From: Schistocerca nitens
Lineage: Eukaryota; Arthropoda; Insecta; Orthoptera; Acrididae
Reading direction: 5' to 3'
Assembly (NCBI RefSeq): GCF_023898315.1
Contig: NC_064614.1
Coordinates: 1,055,248,432-1,055,312,431, forward strand
Length of the DNA stretch: 64,000 nt
This document shows positions 44,288-57,544 of this stretch, piece by piece (the first letter of the stretch is position 1; each line of letters starts with the position of its first letter). A program made the translations under genes and the position numbers. The notes below the pieces were generated by a model that made no database searches, had not been told where the DNA came from, and worked only from the letters and a program-made list of their open reading frames with translations.

Positions 44288-45960
44288 CGTGGTTTGCTTA
44301 CGGTGTAAAGCTGGCGTGTTGACTATAGAATGTAGAGGTTTACATGTTGTAGATATTAGATTTCATCCATGAAACTGGAGCTTCTACCGGCGTTTCGAAT
44401 GTTGATATGTTAGCAGCCAATTAACGTCCTCGAAAACCGCCGATATTTCGACGAGCGAACACGCCGCAATTTTCAATTTAAAAATGAAATAAGGCACTGC
44501 AGTGCAAGGCAACTTAAACTCTTGGTAGATGGCGCTATGCGAACCAGGAACCAAAAGTGGCGTATCCAGAAAGACAACATACTTCGTAAATAACTAGAGT
44601 CACCATACAATTATAAATGATCGCCGTCATAACTTATGTGTAGTGAGCAAGCAGACTCTTTTGTGTGATCAAGCAAGATTTTTAGCAAAGTCATTTGTCT
44701 CTGTTTATGATATCACTTACTAATATAATCGTAACAGCTTCCTCAATAACACTACCCCAGCAACAGGCAGTGCACGTACCGGTGTGAAGAGCATGAGCGC
44801 CACAGAGGCTTACTTCAGCCAAGCAAGTTTGCGACAGCAGATTGCCTGACACCGGGCGTCCTAATCGATATGACAGCACTGAGATGTTGGTGTGCAGTGG
44901 CAGTTTGTGGGATAGCTTTAGTAAGGAAGCCGTTAAGATTAGACTAGTAATTAACTTCATAATTAGAAACGGAACCTTTTCATTAATTTCTGCGTGGGAC
45001 AATGCTCTCTCCTTGGTGAATCAATACAGGGACAGATTGCTTAACCGTTCTCAGGTAATATTTCACTTTCGATGGTGGTCACGTTGGGTTATATAGTTGA
45101 GCTAGTTGTTTGTGGTGTAAAGTCCTCGCTAATTTTGGGCGTTACTAAACCGGAGCAGCACTATGGCAGCCGTGTGTGAGGCGGGCACAGAGGCGCCTGA
45201 TATGTAATTTCACAAGCGAGCCTCTTTGTGCAGCGTGAGGCGGCCGGGTTAATCCGCGCAATCGTGGTGACATTGCAGAACGGCTTTGCAACGACGGACG
45301 GGCCAGTGGTATATTTTCACCCGTTGGAACACCGGAGCCACCTTGTACAAACTTACTCGCGTGTTACGATTGAAGTAAACAAAGTCAGTAAAGCAGAATA
45401 CACACAGCCACGGTTCTCTCAGACAACCGGCATGCAGGCGGCGTATCCAGGTACGCCACAGCACTCTGACGGTGTAGTCCAAGGCGAGTAAAACATGTTG
45501 TACCTTGCAGTACAATTTCCTAGCCACCCCCAACCAGCACTTTCGCCTCCACAACCCGCCCCTCCACTACCTCTGCACCTTAAAGGCCCGATTCACGTCC
45601 GAGTTACGACAACGGTGTGCGTTGTCTTTCCGCGTATGTCGTCTTTTGGTCATTCATTGGCGTAGCCACTCCCACTGACAGCGTAAGTTACCATGGATTC
45701 TACCTGTCTCTGTGAACCACAAAATTTTTCCTAGTACAATTTCTTTCCCAAATTTGTTTCTGCACATTTATGCAGTCGGCAGTAGACTCATATTTAACTG
45801 AAGTTCGAAACTACTCTGTTTCATGGAGAAACTCATTAGTGAAAAACTAGGCCTAAAACATATTTTAGCGGCCGTAATCTTCAACCTCAAATTCACGATT
45901 CAGCGGAAGAGTTTACAACAGCTCATGAAAGCTCTTAAGCTAAAATTTTCGCTGACAGGT
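44288..45960. other. no recognisable feature
   Basis: Mixed composition. The longest frame (45228-45491, 87 codons, plus) has no motif or homologue I can name and is not called. Confidence 0.5.
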
Positions 45961-46243
45961 TTCTTACACAAACCATATTCTATTATCAGACCCCAATAAA
46001 AGTCACCCCATAGATGATGGCACAAATGTGCCAAATAACATTTGGGAAAAAAAGTAATGTATAATTTTGTGGTTTATATAAACATAAAAACTTTGTTCAG
46101 AGATTCCTTACACAAACCATGTTCAATCTTCAGATCTCAATAAAAGTCACCCCGCAGATGATGGTATAAGTCTGCCAAAAACCATTTGGAAAAAAGTAAT
46201 GTATAATTTTGTGGTTTACATACACATGTGAACCGAATTCCTA
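45961..46243. repeat. two-copy tandem duplication, 144-bp unit
   Basis: cttacacaaacca recurs at 45963 and 46107. Both units share aataaaagtcacccc, gatgatgg and gtaatgtataattttgtgg, with clear divergence, so the duplication is old. Each unit also carries an aataaa hexamer. Confidence 0.8.
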
Positions 46244-47162
46244 AAATTTTTTCTGCAAACACGGCTGCTGATACAGCATCAAAAGACAAAGAATGACGGC
46301 AGATGTTACGCTTATATGTGGTGGGTACCGGTCTTCGTCCTGGTGTGCTACGTGTGCATGAAAATCAGTTACAAGAAGACAAATATTTTCTGTAACCAAC
46401 ATACTGAAAATAAAGTAGTATAAATTGACAATAAATTAAGAGTATGACTAAACGAGTATTGGTACTTAGGGAAACTGGAGATAACGACTGCATAGACATC
46501 GAAATCAATAAACAGAAAAATACAATTCGTGTCATGCACATTTGTTAAACTAAGTAGGGTTTCCAAACCGAAGCTTCTGATGTGTCGGAAAATGAAAGAT
46601 TTCAGTCACTATGGGTCATATAGTTACCAAATGTTTGGCACACAGCTAAAATGTACACCAGTAATCAGCACTGCAGTTATAGGCCTGCTGTCTCTGGCGG
46701 TGGCGGGAAATTAAGAAATCTAAGAAGGATCATTGGCGTTTTTGGTTGCCACACATGACTTCGGACCGCAAGCATAAATGGTGATGGATGTGTGTAACGG
46801 GCGATTTTGATAAATCCTACCAGATGAGATCACGTGGGTTAGTGTGCATACTCCTCGTGTCGAGTCGGACGCTGTACCATGGCGGGACTAGTAAAATGGA
46901 GCTGATTTTGTAATCACCTGTGTGGGTAATGTCATTATTTTTCGGCCTACTCGGAAGAATATTTGAAGAGGTCACAGAACAGCTGCTTAGTCTTCTTGCG
47001 CATCGTCCATCTGTAATGATGCTAGCTGTCTTGATATTAGAGACTGCAGTATCAAGCAGTCTGCATGACATGTTAAGAGTGGAACTAGGTATCTCTTTTA
47101 ACGAACCTGAGTCTGATTTTGATTTCAAATGTAGCACCACTGGACCACTGGTATCTAACAGT
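46244..47162. other. no recognisable feature
   Basis: Frames of about 100 codons occur on both strands at 46817-47219 without known motifs. The plus-strand one runs into the SINE, so neither is called as a gene. Confidence 0.45.
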
Positions 47163-47175
47163 CTGGGAAAGAAGA

Positions 47176-47373
47176 AAATGGTTCAAATGGCTCTGAACGC
47201 TATGGGACTTAACATCTGACGCCATGAGTCCCCTAGAACTTAGAACTACTTAAACCTAACTAACCTAAGGGCATCACACACATCCATGCCCGAGGCAGGA
47301 TTCGGACCTGCGACCATAGCGGTCGCGCGGTTACAGACTGAAGCGCCTAGAACCTCTCGGCCACACCGGCCGG
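47176..47373 (-). mobile_element. tRNA-derived SINE, full length, 13-bp target duplication
   Basis: ctgggaaagaaga flanks it at 47163-47175 and 47374-47386. On the reverse strand it has head ccggccggtgtggccgagagg, B box ggttcgaatcc-like (ggtccgaatcc), the ggttagttaggtttaag body and the agagccatttgaacc tail. Same family as 18307-18501. Confidence 0.93.
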
Positions 47374-47386
47374 CTGGGAAAGAAGA

Positions 47387-49567
47387 GGTATGGTTTGTGT
47401 TTTACTTCATATGGCTGCCTGTTTCTTCTTTTTCATTTTCTTTATCTGACTTTTTTTTGACTCGTCAGAGATTTTCTCTTAACTAAACATAATTTTCTTC
47501 ACGATTTCCTCCTGACTCTCCTCAAATGCTGATATTAATCGCTTCTTGATCTCGTTAAATTCTTTCATAGTTTTCTCCTTCCCAAAATTCCGTTACCATA
47601 TCGAGTAGCGTCACTAACTGTAGATGTCAGATGCCCGGTTTTGTTAGTAACTGAGATTCTCACTAGCTTTCGCTGTTTTTTATATGTGACTTTGAACTTT
47701 CACTTGCACTGAACTCCGTCATTAGTTCCATGTCGACGGATTCTGCATTAGTCACATCCTCAAAACTGAAATCTTAGAATCCTGCAGTATTACAAGTATT
47801 CTCCTTCTTCACCTAGCCAAATTCCCACAACACAATCTGCTGGCATTTGCTGTTTCACCAGCGACTTTTTTTACAGCTAGAAAGTAAAACTGCAGAACAA
47901 CAAGCGTAACTGTCTCCTTCAACAGAGATATCGTCACATGCTAAAAAGCTGAAAAGTTTTGTCTACGACAGGAAAGTCAACCAACACATAACCGAAATTT
48001 TTGCAACACTTAAATTTTATTTCTGCAGCTTTTGGTTGCCGTGCAATTACGTGTGAAATTGCGCTACTTATCTGTTGACGATTTGGTCGTCTAGAATCTC
48101 TGTAACCCAAGGTTCTGCAGATCTGACAACTCCCACACGGTTTTTTCCCGCGGATGTCATTTTTCTATCCTTTCTGCGCACGGACATGTCACCCTATTGT
48201 TTTTAATGATTTCTCGTTATTGCGTTCCTAAATTCCTTGTTTTGACAAATTTTCACCGAAAGCACGTTCTGTCTCGGAAATCCACCTATAATGCCCGTTT
48301 TGTTTCCATTTTTTAAATTTGTATTTGACTGGTATAATGCAGTTAGCGGATGACTTGGATTGCGGGTGTTAACAGAGAGAACACGCTTAGCTGGAAAATC
48401 TATGTTACCTAAAGTGAAAACTGTGGTTCAATACGAATATTGTAGTCTCTCAAATTTAAGTGAAGGATGTTGCTTTTGAAACATAGCGTTATTTTTAATT
48501 TTAAATTCATTTTCTAACATTATCTAGACCTCACCATGCTCCTATTAACAGTTAAATTTTAGCTCCACTCAGACACTGAAGTTTTACGTTGCTGTATTCC
48601 TTATTCAGAACAATCTGTGATGGTATAACTGTGTGCGGTAGCCTTTATAACTGTTTAAATAACATTATGTTCCACCAATGGGTGCTAATGACTAACAATG
48701 ACGACAGTGTTTTCTCCACTGCTTTCGTGTGAAATTACGAGCATCCTCAGCGAATAAACCGAATAATTATTATGTTTTCCCAGCAATGGACGGAAAACTT
48801 TCAGCCTCATATTTCATCCCATCAGGTAACAGTAAAACATAATTTATTGCTGCTACTCAATCGCATGCGCTGAACCTGAACGACTTCATCCTCGTGTTAC
48901 AGCGCGCGGTCGGTGACGCTCGAAAAGTTTTGAAAGTAACAGCAAGACGATACCCCTCTCAGAAAATACGTGCTCAGCTCAAATAACTCCAGAGAACCAA
49001 TGATGTGTAAGCGATTTACAACCTCATTCCCATTACAGTTGCTGTCTTCGGTCACTTCAATTTCACGATTCTTTCTCTTGAAAGCACATGCTCTGCTACC
49101 AATCCTGTTAGTTTTCCTCTCTGCTTCTATTTCCCGGCCAGGGGGACTAAGTGTTCCAAGTACTTTAGTTTAGATTTTTCCCATTGTACTAAGTTTTGAT
49201 CTGTTAATTGGAAGTGGCGAGCAAGTTCAGAGCTTTAAATTAGTTTGAGTGTCGATCTGCAAATATTCAATACTATCTTTTCGAGCTTCAGAATGAGTAA
49301 TGTGGTTTTAAGCTCATCGGAAAGTATTTATCGCTATATCACATAAAACCTCACTACTCTGAAGAACTAAAATCAGACATCAGGAGTCGGTTTATTGAAA
49401 AATTACTACAGGATCACCTACAATGCGAACACAATGTCTGAACTATGTAATTCACGCAATTCGAAAGAAATAATTTCACGAATAACCGTTTAAAGTTCTG
49501 CACATTCCGAGTATATTTTCACAGAAATGACTCTTGTCTTGGTGGTTGAGAAGGGAGTGTCAATTTT
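47387..49567. other. no recognisable feature
   Basis: About 2.2 kb, AT-rich. There may be faint remains of an old element, but I cannot name a motif with confidence. Confidence 0.45.
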
Positions 49568-50290
49568 CACATTGAGCAAGCAGTAAAGGAAGCCAAAGAA
49601 AAGTCAGGAGCAGGGATTCAGGGAGAAGAAATAAGAACTCTGATGTTTGCCGATGACACTGTAATTCCGACAGAGACATCAAAGGACGTGGAAGAGCAGT
49701 TGAACGGAATGAACATTGTCTTGAAACGCGGATGTAAGATGAACATCAGCAAAAGCAAATCCAGTTTTGCTATTTGAGCAGCAAAATAGCTGATGATGGC
49801 AGAAGTAGAGACGATATAAAACGCAGACCGGCAATGTCAAGAAAAGCATATCCGAAGAAGAGAAATTTGTTGAGATAGAATATAGATTTTAGTGTAAGGA
49901 AGTCTTTCCTGTAAACATTTGTTTGGGGTGTCAGCACGTATGAAAGTGAAACATGGATGATAATCAATTTAGACAAGAAGAAAGTAGAAGCTTTTGATAT
50001 GTGGTGCCACAGAAGAATGATGGAGATTATGTGGGTTGACCATATAACTAATGGCGAGGTACTGAGTAGAACTGGGGACAGGAGAAATTTATGGCACCGC
50101 TTGACCAGACGAAGGGATCGGTTGACAGGACACATTCTGAGACATCGAGGGATCTCCAGTTTAGTGTTAGAAGGAAGTGTGGAGGTTAAAATCGTAGAGG
50201 GAGACAAGAGGTGAATACAGTAAGCAGATTCAGAAGGATGTAGGTTGTCACAATTATTCGGAGAGGCTTGCACAAAAAAACATCACCTTG
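49568..50290 (+). pseudogene. APE-type LINE fragment, RT end and C-terminal domain
   Basis: Plus-strand pieces in order: EIRTLMFADDTVIPTE (about 49630, the catalytic FADD motif), FCYLSSKIADDGRSRDDIK (about 49768), then MWCHRRMMEIMWVDHITNG, GHILRHRGISSLVLEGSVE. Several frameshifts and stops. It is a truncated copy of the same family as the insert in Gypsy 2, but more diverged, and it lacks the caa tail. Confidence 0.8.
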
Positions 50291-50547
50291 ATTTAGAAGT
50301 GGTGGACCACGCCGTAACTACTGTACGACTTCTTCGGTAGCTCACTATTACTGCTGATCATTTGACGACCGACGATTGCCCATTAGATATCTCAGCCAAT
50401 ATAAATACTGATTTTATCCTAAACGCCGCTTACGTGCCAAGAACCTCCTATAGTGGCGAAGGATGCCGCATTTGGTTTGTAGGCAGACTTGTAGATCAGT
50501 GGTCTTCTTCTTCCCTACCCCCGCCGCCACGCCACCCTCTCTCTCGC

Positions 50548-50550
<3 letters not shown>

Positions 50551-50592
<42 letters not shown>

Positions 50593-50638
50593 ACAGAGTG
50601 AGAGAGAGAGAGAGAGAAATGGGGGGGGGGGGGGAGAG
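50551..50638. repeat. compound (AC)n(AG)n poly-G microsatellite
   Basis: AC array, AG array, then a run of G (about 14) and gagagac. Confidence 0.95.
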
Positions 50639-52488
50639 ACTTCACATGTTTTGGTGCTTTCCTTGCTCTCCGTGTCTGGTCGTTCAGATTTAGGTCCAGA
50701 ATGACTTTTAAAATCACCGTTTAATCACAACTGTAATCAATGTGTCAGTTAATGAGCTTGCGATGATCAGCTTACACGGGATAGCGTAGACAGCAGACAC
50801 TGAATAACAGTTGACTGCCGTGTGATGGCCGGCTGGTGGCTGATTTCGCACCACAATGTGCTGCTGCTAATTCACCTGAGAAAACAATTCCACACTTAGT
50901 TATTTGGATGCCATTGCTGCACAGTGGGTTTCACGATTATTCCTTGTTATTTGTAGCACATAAAGTGCATGACATCAATAATTATAACAATAATGTCTAG
51001 TAGACCATAAGCAATCTTTTGGAGGGAGCTAGGATAAGAATATGTTTGCAGTGTGTCGTTCGCATCACACATTGTCCATGGTAAAGGAGCAGAATCGCGT
51101 TACAATAGTTTAGGAGCATCATCATGATTTCAAGTTGATGTCGTGGAATTCCACTCGTAAAAAACTACACAACTCAATGGCATCAATAAGGATGTGTGTT
51201 TTGTGCATGGAAGTCTCACGAAATGCTTCTTATATTCTCACTAATGTGATTTCGTTCTGTAACGATTTGAAGCTGTTCTACTTCCTAAAGTTGGCGTAAC
51301 TTGCATAGCTTGACCAAAGTAATGTTTCGCATGATGGTAGTCATTCTTCCGCAGTAAATCATTGTCGACTGTTTGGAATCTTCCTGTGTCATTCGATTCT
51401 CAGTTGAAGTGAGGCCAGATTATTAACACATCTTTTGTTTTTAGGTTTTCTAAGCACCGTGGAATTGTTGTAATCGACCTCGTTCTCTAAATCTACCCAA
51501 TAGTGTATCACGAAAAGAACGTCACACTTCTTCCAGTGATTCCCATGTATCATGACTAAATGTCGTCATTTAGCATGAGTTACACTGGCACGTCTCTTGC
51601 TTAGTTTGATGCTTGTTCTCATGCCTACGTGATAATAAATCCAAGTTCTGGGACAATGTTCAAGAACTCGTCTCAGTAGAATCTTGTACGTTGTGTCCAT
51701 TACAAAGCACCACCCTTTCCAGAACTCTCTCATTTGGTATGCCTACTATTGATATCCCCTATTAATCAATGTTCAAATCCCTAGCCGTTTAAACAAGATG
51801 ACATGATCTGAAAGTTATAATGTAATAATAAGATACTAAAGTGTCTTGTGTCTTCGTTACGCACATTCTGTTACATGTATTTACAGTTAATTAGAGTTAT
51901 TATTCAGTACATCAAAAGGGAAAGCTTACAAAGTTATTATGCATTATTCTCTTATGAGCTAGTCCTGACTCTTGGCTTTTGACTACAGCACCATCAGCGA
52001 ATAATATGAGTTTCTGATCCAACCTGAAAAGTCGTGTATGTAAAACCCTATGTTGGGCACTATTAGTCAAAAGTTCTTTGCATCAGCCACACGTTTGTGG
52101 AAATTCTCCGCAAGATCATATCTTGATACTGTCGGCAATGCGATACGGTGTCTGCAAGACATCCTGATGTAAGATATCGTGCGTGGAAACAGCGAGCTGA
52201 GTAAGCCGTAAGTGGTTTTTCCTGAATCGTGCTGATTATTTGAAAGAAATATATTTTCCTCCAGGAACATCCTAAAGTTCTTTCTTAGAATGTGATGTAC
52301 ATGCGGACGTTAATGATGTTGTTAGGTAATTTTATTTATCCGTTCGCTTAGCTATTCTATAAGTAGGAGTGTTTTGCACTCTCTCTCTGCCACGCAGGAC
52401 TTTCTGTTATGAGAGAGATTACCGTTATACACTTAGTACGTTTCCTAGCTGATCCGTGTCTGCAAAACGTCGCTATCGGACTTGTGGA
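50639..52488. other. no recognisable feature
   Basis: AT-rich, with no long frames, transposon ends or RNA-like boxes that I can support. Confidence 0.5.
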
Positions 52489-52625
52489 CTTACACACTAT
52501 TTAAACTAACTTACGCTAAGTACAACACACACACCCGTGCTCGAGGGAGAACTCGAACCTCCGGCGGGAGGGGCCGCTCATTCCGTGACATGGTGCCATA
52601 GACCGCTCGGCCATTCCGCGCGGCC
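52489..52625 (-). mobile_element. tRNA-derived SINE, 3'-truncated, related family
   Basis: On the reverse strand: head gcgcggaatggccgagcgg, then gcggcccctcccgccggagg, B box ggttcgagttctccc, and the body tagcgtaagttagtttaaat...gtgtgtaagtcc. It lacks the terminal agccattt-type tail. Related to, but distinct from, the ggttagttagg family. No clear target duplication. Confidence 0.75.
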
Positions 52626-52838
52626 ACTACGTAGTTGGCTACTGCGAATTTCTCGTTCAGTACATCATATTTTTTCTTCAGTTTGCTATGTAACTGCTTT
52701 GAAAACGTAATTTGGGCGTTCTGGCGCTGATAAATGGTCCTTTCTTGTCGTAACTATTTGCCTGGCGATAACATCTCCTGGTCGTCTCTCCGCTGTCGAA
52801 AATGTTGTTAAATGTGGTTTCGTTGACAGCCACACGCG

Positions 52839-52873
<35 letters not shown>

Positions 52874-53083
52874 CAAGAAAGGGGATACGTCTGCAGGGTA
52901 TTCTATTTCAAATCTGTTGTGGATGTTGCCATCATCTTTTTGTATTTCTTTTCCATTTCTCTACATTCAATTTTGTAATGAGAACCTAATAATCTCCATT
53001 TCCACAACATTCTTCGAATACTAATTTAAAACAAATTATTGCCCTACTTGTTACATATTTTACACAGGTGTGATTCAGGCTGT

Positions 53084-53138
<55 letters not shown>

Positions 53139-54249
53139 GAGAGAGGTGGGGGGGGGGCAGAGAGAGCGAAAGGGGGAGAGAGTGCTTTTACTACGGTGCC
53201 AGAGAATAAAAAATCAAATAACTCTTTCTCATTTGTGTTTTTTGATATAATCAGCCTCATTTAATGATGTAGAATATCGCCTCTATCATTTTTACCGTCC
53301 TCAAATACTCTGGTAACTCCTAGCGCCTACGAGCTTCGCATCTGCAAATGGCTTGTTTGTGTTTATATTCATGATAGTTACTGTTTAGAGTCTGCAAATG
53401 AGGTGCATACGTCTCTCCTTCAAAGAACAAGAAATGTGTGTGAGCTCTCAAACAACAAATGAAAGAATACAAAAGGGAAAACGTTTGACTCAATAGGTTT
53501 CAGCTGAGCCAACCTCGACACCCTTAGAAGAGAAACAAAAGTTGCTATATCATGCGGCTATCGGAAAGGAAGCGCAGCAGGATATCCAGAAAAGTTCTTA
53601 GAGGTGGAAAAGTGGACTCATATACTTTCTCTCAAAGATCAACGTTAAGATTCTTGGAAGGAACACTAGGAGGGTCCAAGAGAGAAAAATTAGCAGTTTC
53701 GACACAGTGAAGCTCAGCGCTAGCCAAGAGTTCTTCCAAAAGCTTGAGTGCGAAGAGCCGGATAATCAGGATCAAATGCAGTAAACACCAGTCAACACTG
53801 CTAACAAAACAGCACCCGCAAGAGATCCAAAGAAAGATCCAGTGGATCTCGAATGTGGTTTGAGATAATGGTAGCTTGCACTGCAGAAATGGAAGTCACA
53901 GTGGAAGATAAATAGACGAAAGTCCTGGAAGCTAGATAACGTACAGCCAAAACCATCCAAGAAATTTCGATGAGGATCACATCAGTTTGAAGAAGACTTC
54001 AAGAAGTCTGTTATAATACTCTCAAATGAAATCTCATGGACTGTAATCCCCAAATCTACGGTTCAGTGGCTTCCGGGTCTAAAGATGCTTAAAATAATAA
54101 AGACAACAGTCATATCCTGGCAAATTATTTAGAATTACTCGTCAATTTTCAGGCTTCAAAACCCAGTTTCAAATTAGAAATTGGCCCACCCGTCTATCTC
54201 GATTCATCATCTCCTTCAAGAGAGAAATTAGACAGTCATATGTTCACTA
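52626..54249. other. unrecognised sequence with two (GT)n arrays
   Basis: GT arrays at 52840-52871 and 53081-53137; the second runs into G-rich purine sequence to 53183. From about 53480 the sequence may be 5' decayed LINE belonging to the next entry, but I cannot align it to motifs. Confidence 0.5.
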
Positions 54250-55242
54250 AAGGGAAACTAAGAACCAGGGGTAGACTTGATAACAGCCGAAATATGGAAG
54301 ACTGCAGGAAATAAGGCTACCGATAAACGACCTGGGATCATCTGTAATATCTGGCTAAATGAGGAAACTCTACGTGGCTTGTGTTCTGCATTGACTCACC
54401 CACTTCATAAGAAACATGACACAATGGTAGAAAACAATTATCGTGGCACCTTTCTTCTCTTAATAAACTGCAATGTCCTTTCGAAAGCGCTTCAGACTAG
54501 GCCAAAAAAATGGCTGACTGTTGGGTGAATCCAAAAGGGTTTGAGGAATGTTCCTTCATGTGACGAACCGATCATGAATTTTAAATGCCATCACCCCGAG
54601 TACTAGGAGATAGAGGAAGAAGAAATCAAATGGAAGGTGAAGTTTAAATATCGAGGAGACTGGATAGAGCCAAACACTCCTGAGAAAGAAATCTGTACAC
54701 CAAGGATCGAAAAAATAGAAGCAGCATATCAACTAACCAGAAGTGGTTACAGGAATAAATCAATATTAGCTAATGCCAAGGTATGATATTATTGCACAGT
54801 AATACGACTCGTAACCATAAACTCCACTTTGAATACAAAAGATCTAATCAAGAAATTAGGAAAAAAAATGCAAATAAAAGTCTTGAGGAAAATCAAGGCA
54901 CGAATATAAGAAATTGGTGAATTCAGGAGACTTAACGACCACGAATATATACACGTAGAAAAGTTCACATACACAATCCACACGAGGAGGTTTCTGTTCT
55001 GTGGCCAAACTTCCCATATGAGTTCTACGGGACTGGGCGGTCAGATCTTCCGCTTCTTCCTCAACAAGGAAAACGAGGAGTCGTTGTTCACCGAAGTAGC
55101 AGAAGACCTTCAGGAAGTTGAGATAACAATGGAGGATATACAATACCACATTCCGCTCAAGAAGAAACACCAAGAGCACCTCAGCTTACGACAAGTCACA
55201 ACTAAATTTTGCGGAAAGTTGAGTGAAGCGAAGAAGGAATAG
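54250..55242 (+). pseudogene. decayed non-LTR retrotransposon, another lineage
   Basis: A reverse-transcriptase start is visible at 54270-54500 (EIWKTAGNKATDKRPGIICN, ALTHPLHKKHDTMVENNYRG, LLLINCNVLSKALQTR), matching the HPLHKKGD...NNYRGISLL motif of LINE RTs. The catalytic core is lost. A C-terminal part follows: FKYRGDWIEPNTPEKEI (54643), IEKIEAAYQLTRSGYRNKS, then LFCGQTSHMS and a region ending at KKE (55240). Stops and shifts throughout. Confidence 0.65.
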
Positions 55243-55469
55243 CATAGGAGACGAATGCATGAATAGTGAACTAACTGGAAGCAACATCTATGGGGCTATG
55301 GCAGCAAATGAGAGACACGAATGCCTTTGCTAATAGCAGGACACTGCCCACAGCGTGTCTCCAAGGCTCGTGGCTTTATCTGCTGGACCCTAGACGACTG
55401 GAAAACCGTGGTTTGATCAGAACAGTCCCTATTTCAGCTGATAAGAGCTGTTAGAGACAAGAGCTGTTA

Positions 55470-56030
55470 GAGTGTAGCGCAGACCACACGAAACCATGCA
55501 CTCAAGGTGTCAACAAAGCACTGTGCAAACTGAGGTGGTTACATAATCGTCTGGGCAGTGTTTACAGAACGAAATGCGTGGTCTGGTCAGACTGAACCGA
55601 CCATTATCTGAAAATGGCTATGTTCGGCTACTTAGAGACTATTTGCAGCCATTCATGGGATTCGTGTTCCTAAACAACAAAGGTCTTTTTATGGATGACA
55701 ATGCACCACGTCAACGAGCCCCAGTTGTTTGCAACGGGTTTAAAAAGCATTCTGGACACTTTGAGCGAATGATTTGCTCACGCAGCTGCCTGCAAGAATC
55801 TCATCGAACATTTATGGAAAATAATCGAGAGATCAGTTCGTGCACAAAATCCTGCACCGGTAACACTTTCGCAATTACGGACGGGTGTAGAGTTAGCATG
55901 GCTCAGTATTTCTTCAGGGGACTTTCCAGGGCTTGTTGAGTACATGCAACGTTGAGTTGCCGCATTACGCCGGGAAAAAGAAACTCCGACACGATATTAG
56001 GAGGTATCCCATGACTCTGTCACCTCAATG
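55470..56030 (+). pseudogene. Tc1-like transposase remnant, C-terminal half
   Basis: Reading across frames gives LRDYLQPFMGFVFL, FMDDNAPRQRAPVV (second catalytic Asp), NLIEHLWKIIERSVRAQNP (catalytic Glu), LSQLRTGVELAWLSI and GLVEYMQRRVAALRREKE, a typical Tc1-like DD-E C-terminus. At least two frameshifts. Terminal repeats were not identified with certainty. Confidence 0.75.
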
Positions 56031-56215
56031 TACGTTGCTTACATGTGACACATTAATAACTGTGTGCCAGGAAACAACTCACACCGCTTTACCTATGTGG
56101 TGTAACGAATGTTGTGTCTGCATTATGTGAGTTAATCATGGAAAGGGATGATAAGGGTCTTGTTGCAGCGAGGCAGGTAGGTGATATGCGCTGTTCGCTG
56201 TGAGAGATAGTGTGC

Positions 56216-56216
<1 letters not shown>

Positions 56217-56251
<35 letters not shown>

Positions 56252-56303
56252 GAGAGAGAGAGAGAGAAACAGAGGGAGAAAGCGGTTGGGGGGGGGGGGG
56301 GGG
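56217..56303. repeat. compound (GT)n(GA)n poly-G microsatellite
   Basis: GT array, GA array, agggagaaagcgg, then about 17 G. Confidence 0.95.
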
Positions 56304-56837
56304 AGCACTATGCAGGGAGCCGGGCTGCGCTGCTACCCGCATCCCATTACGGTCAGGAACACCGTGCTGGCGCTTGCTTGTAAACATGCAGCAAACACGA
56401 CTATTGTCTGAATATGCCGTATCTGAAGCCTCGAATACACGCCAGAAACACTAAAACTGCTTTCAGATTAGTTACGGAAACGCTAGGAACAGCGTTTAAA
56501 TCGCACTCAGGTGAGAAGTCATTAAAATTCGTATAACTTTTATACAACAAATATTATAAAAGCTATTAAAATTTCTTATACCAACAGTAACAAAAGCTAA
56601 AGACACACAACATAAGCGTACCACGCACGGGTGGAAATATCTTGATGCCAGCCATTAAATGGTTACTATTGGTAAAATTTTAAGAGACTTATAAATTCCC
56701 AGAAATAAATTACTTAGTAGTTGTAGACACTGCACCAAAACAGTTCTCTACAGACATAAGGAAGATTAGTGTCAGAATGAAAGATTTTTCTTATTATCAC
56801 CATTTGATTATTGGTATTTGATGAGAAATTTTGACAG
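56304..56837. other. no recognisable feature
   Basis: Flank between the microsatellite and a LINE fragment. Confidence 0.5.
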
Positions 56838-57392
56838 TATTGGTCGAAGTAGAGAGGATGTAAAATGTAGACTGACAACGGGAAGGAAAGCGTTTCTGAA
56901 GAAGAGAAATTTGTTATCATCGAGCATAGATTTAAGTGACAGGAAGTCGTTTCTGAAAGTATTGGTATGGAGCGTGGCCATCTATGGAAGTGAAACATGG
57001 ACGATAAATAGTTTGGACAAGAAGAGAATAGAATATTTCAAAATGTGGTGCTACAAAGGAATGCTGAAGATTAGTTGGGTAGATCACATAACTAATGAGG
57101 AGGTATTGTATAGAATTGGGGAGAAGAGAAATTTGTGGCACAACTTTACTAGAGGAAGGGATCGGTCGGTAGGACATGTTCTGAGGCACCAAGGTATCAC
57201 CAGTTTAATACTGAAGGGCAGCGTGGAGGGTCAAAATCGCAGGGGGAGACCAAGAGATGAATACACTAAGCAGATTCAGAAGGATGTAGGTTGCAGTAGG
57301 TATTTGGAGATGAAGAAGCTTGCACAGAATAGAGTAGCATGGAGAGCTGCATCAAACCAGTCTCGGGACTGGAGACCACAACAACAAAGTTC
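56838..57392 (+). mobile_element. 5'-truncated LINE copy with caa tail
   Basis: Same family as the insert in Gypsy 2 and very similar to it. It encodes, without interruption, GRSREDVKCRLTTGRKAFLK, SVAIYGSETWT, MWCYKGMLKISWVDHITNEE and GHVLRHQGITS, and ends at gaccacaacaacaaa. A short cagtat repeat at 56835-56840 and 57393-57398 may be part of the target duplication, but this is not convincing. Confidence 0.85.
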
Positions 57393-57544
57393 CAGTATGG
57401 ACATTTGAGTAGAGTGGTTCAACAGGGACACGATGAATAAAGTCATGAACTTGACTAGATAACCGCACTTCTAATTTCCAGTGCACAATAATTAATAGGA
57501 ATCTACTTTTAGCTCTGTACAAGAATTAAACCGTTTAATATCAG

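Noticed and set aside
45228..45491. Plus-strand 87-codon frame starting MQREAAGLIRAIVV
   Set aside because: No recognisable domain and a competing 101-codon frame on the opposite strand. Likely chance in a GC-richer stretch.
46817..47219. Paired frames of about 100 codons on both strands
   Set aside because: No known motif, and the plus frame extends into the SINE. Not enough to call a gene.
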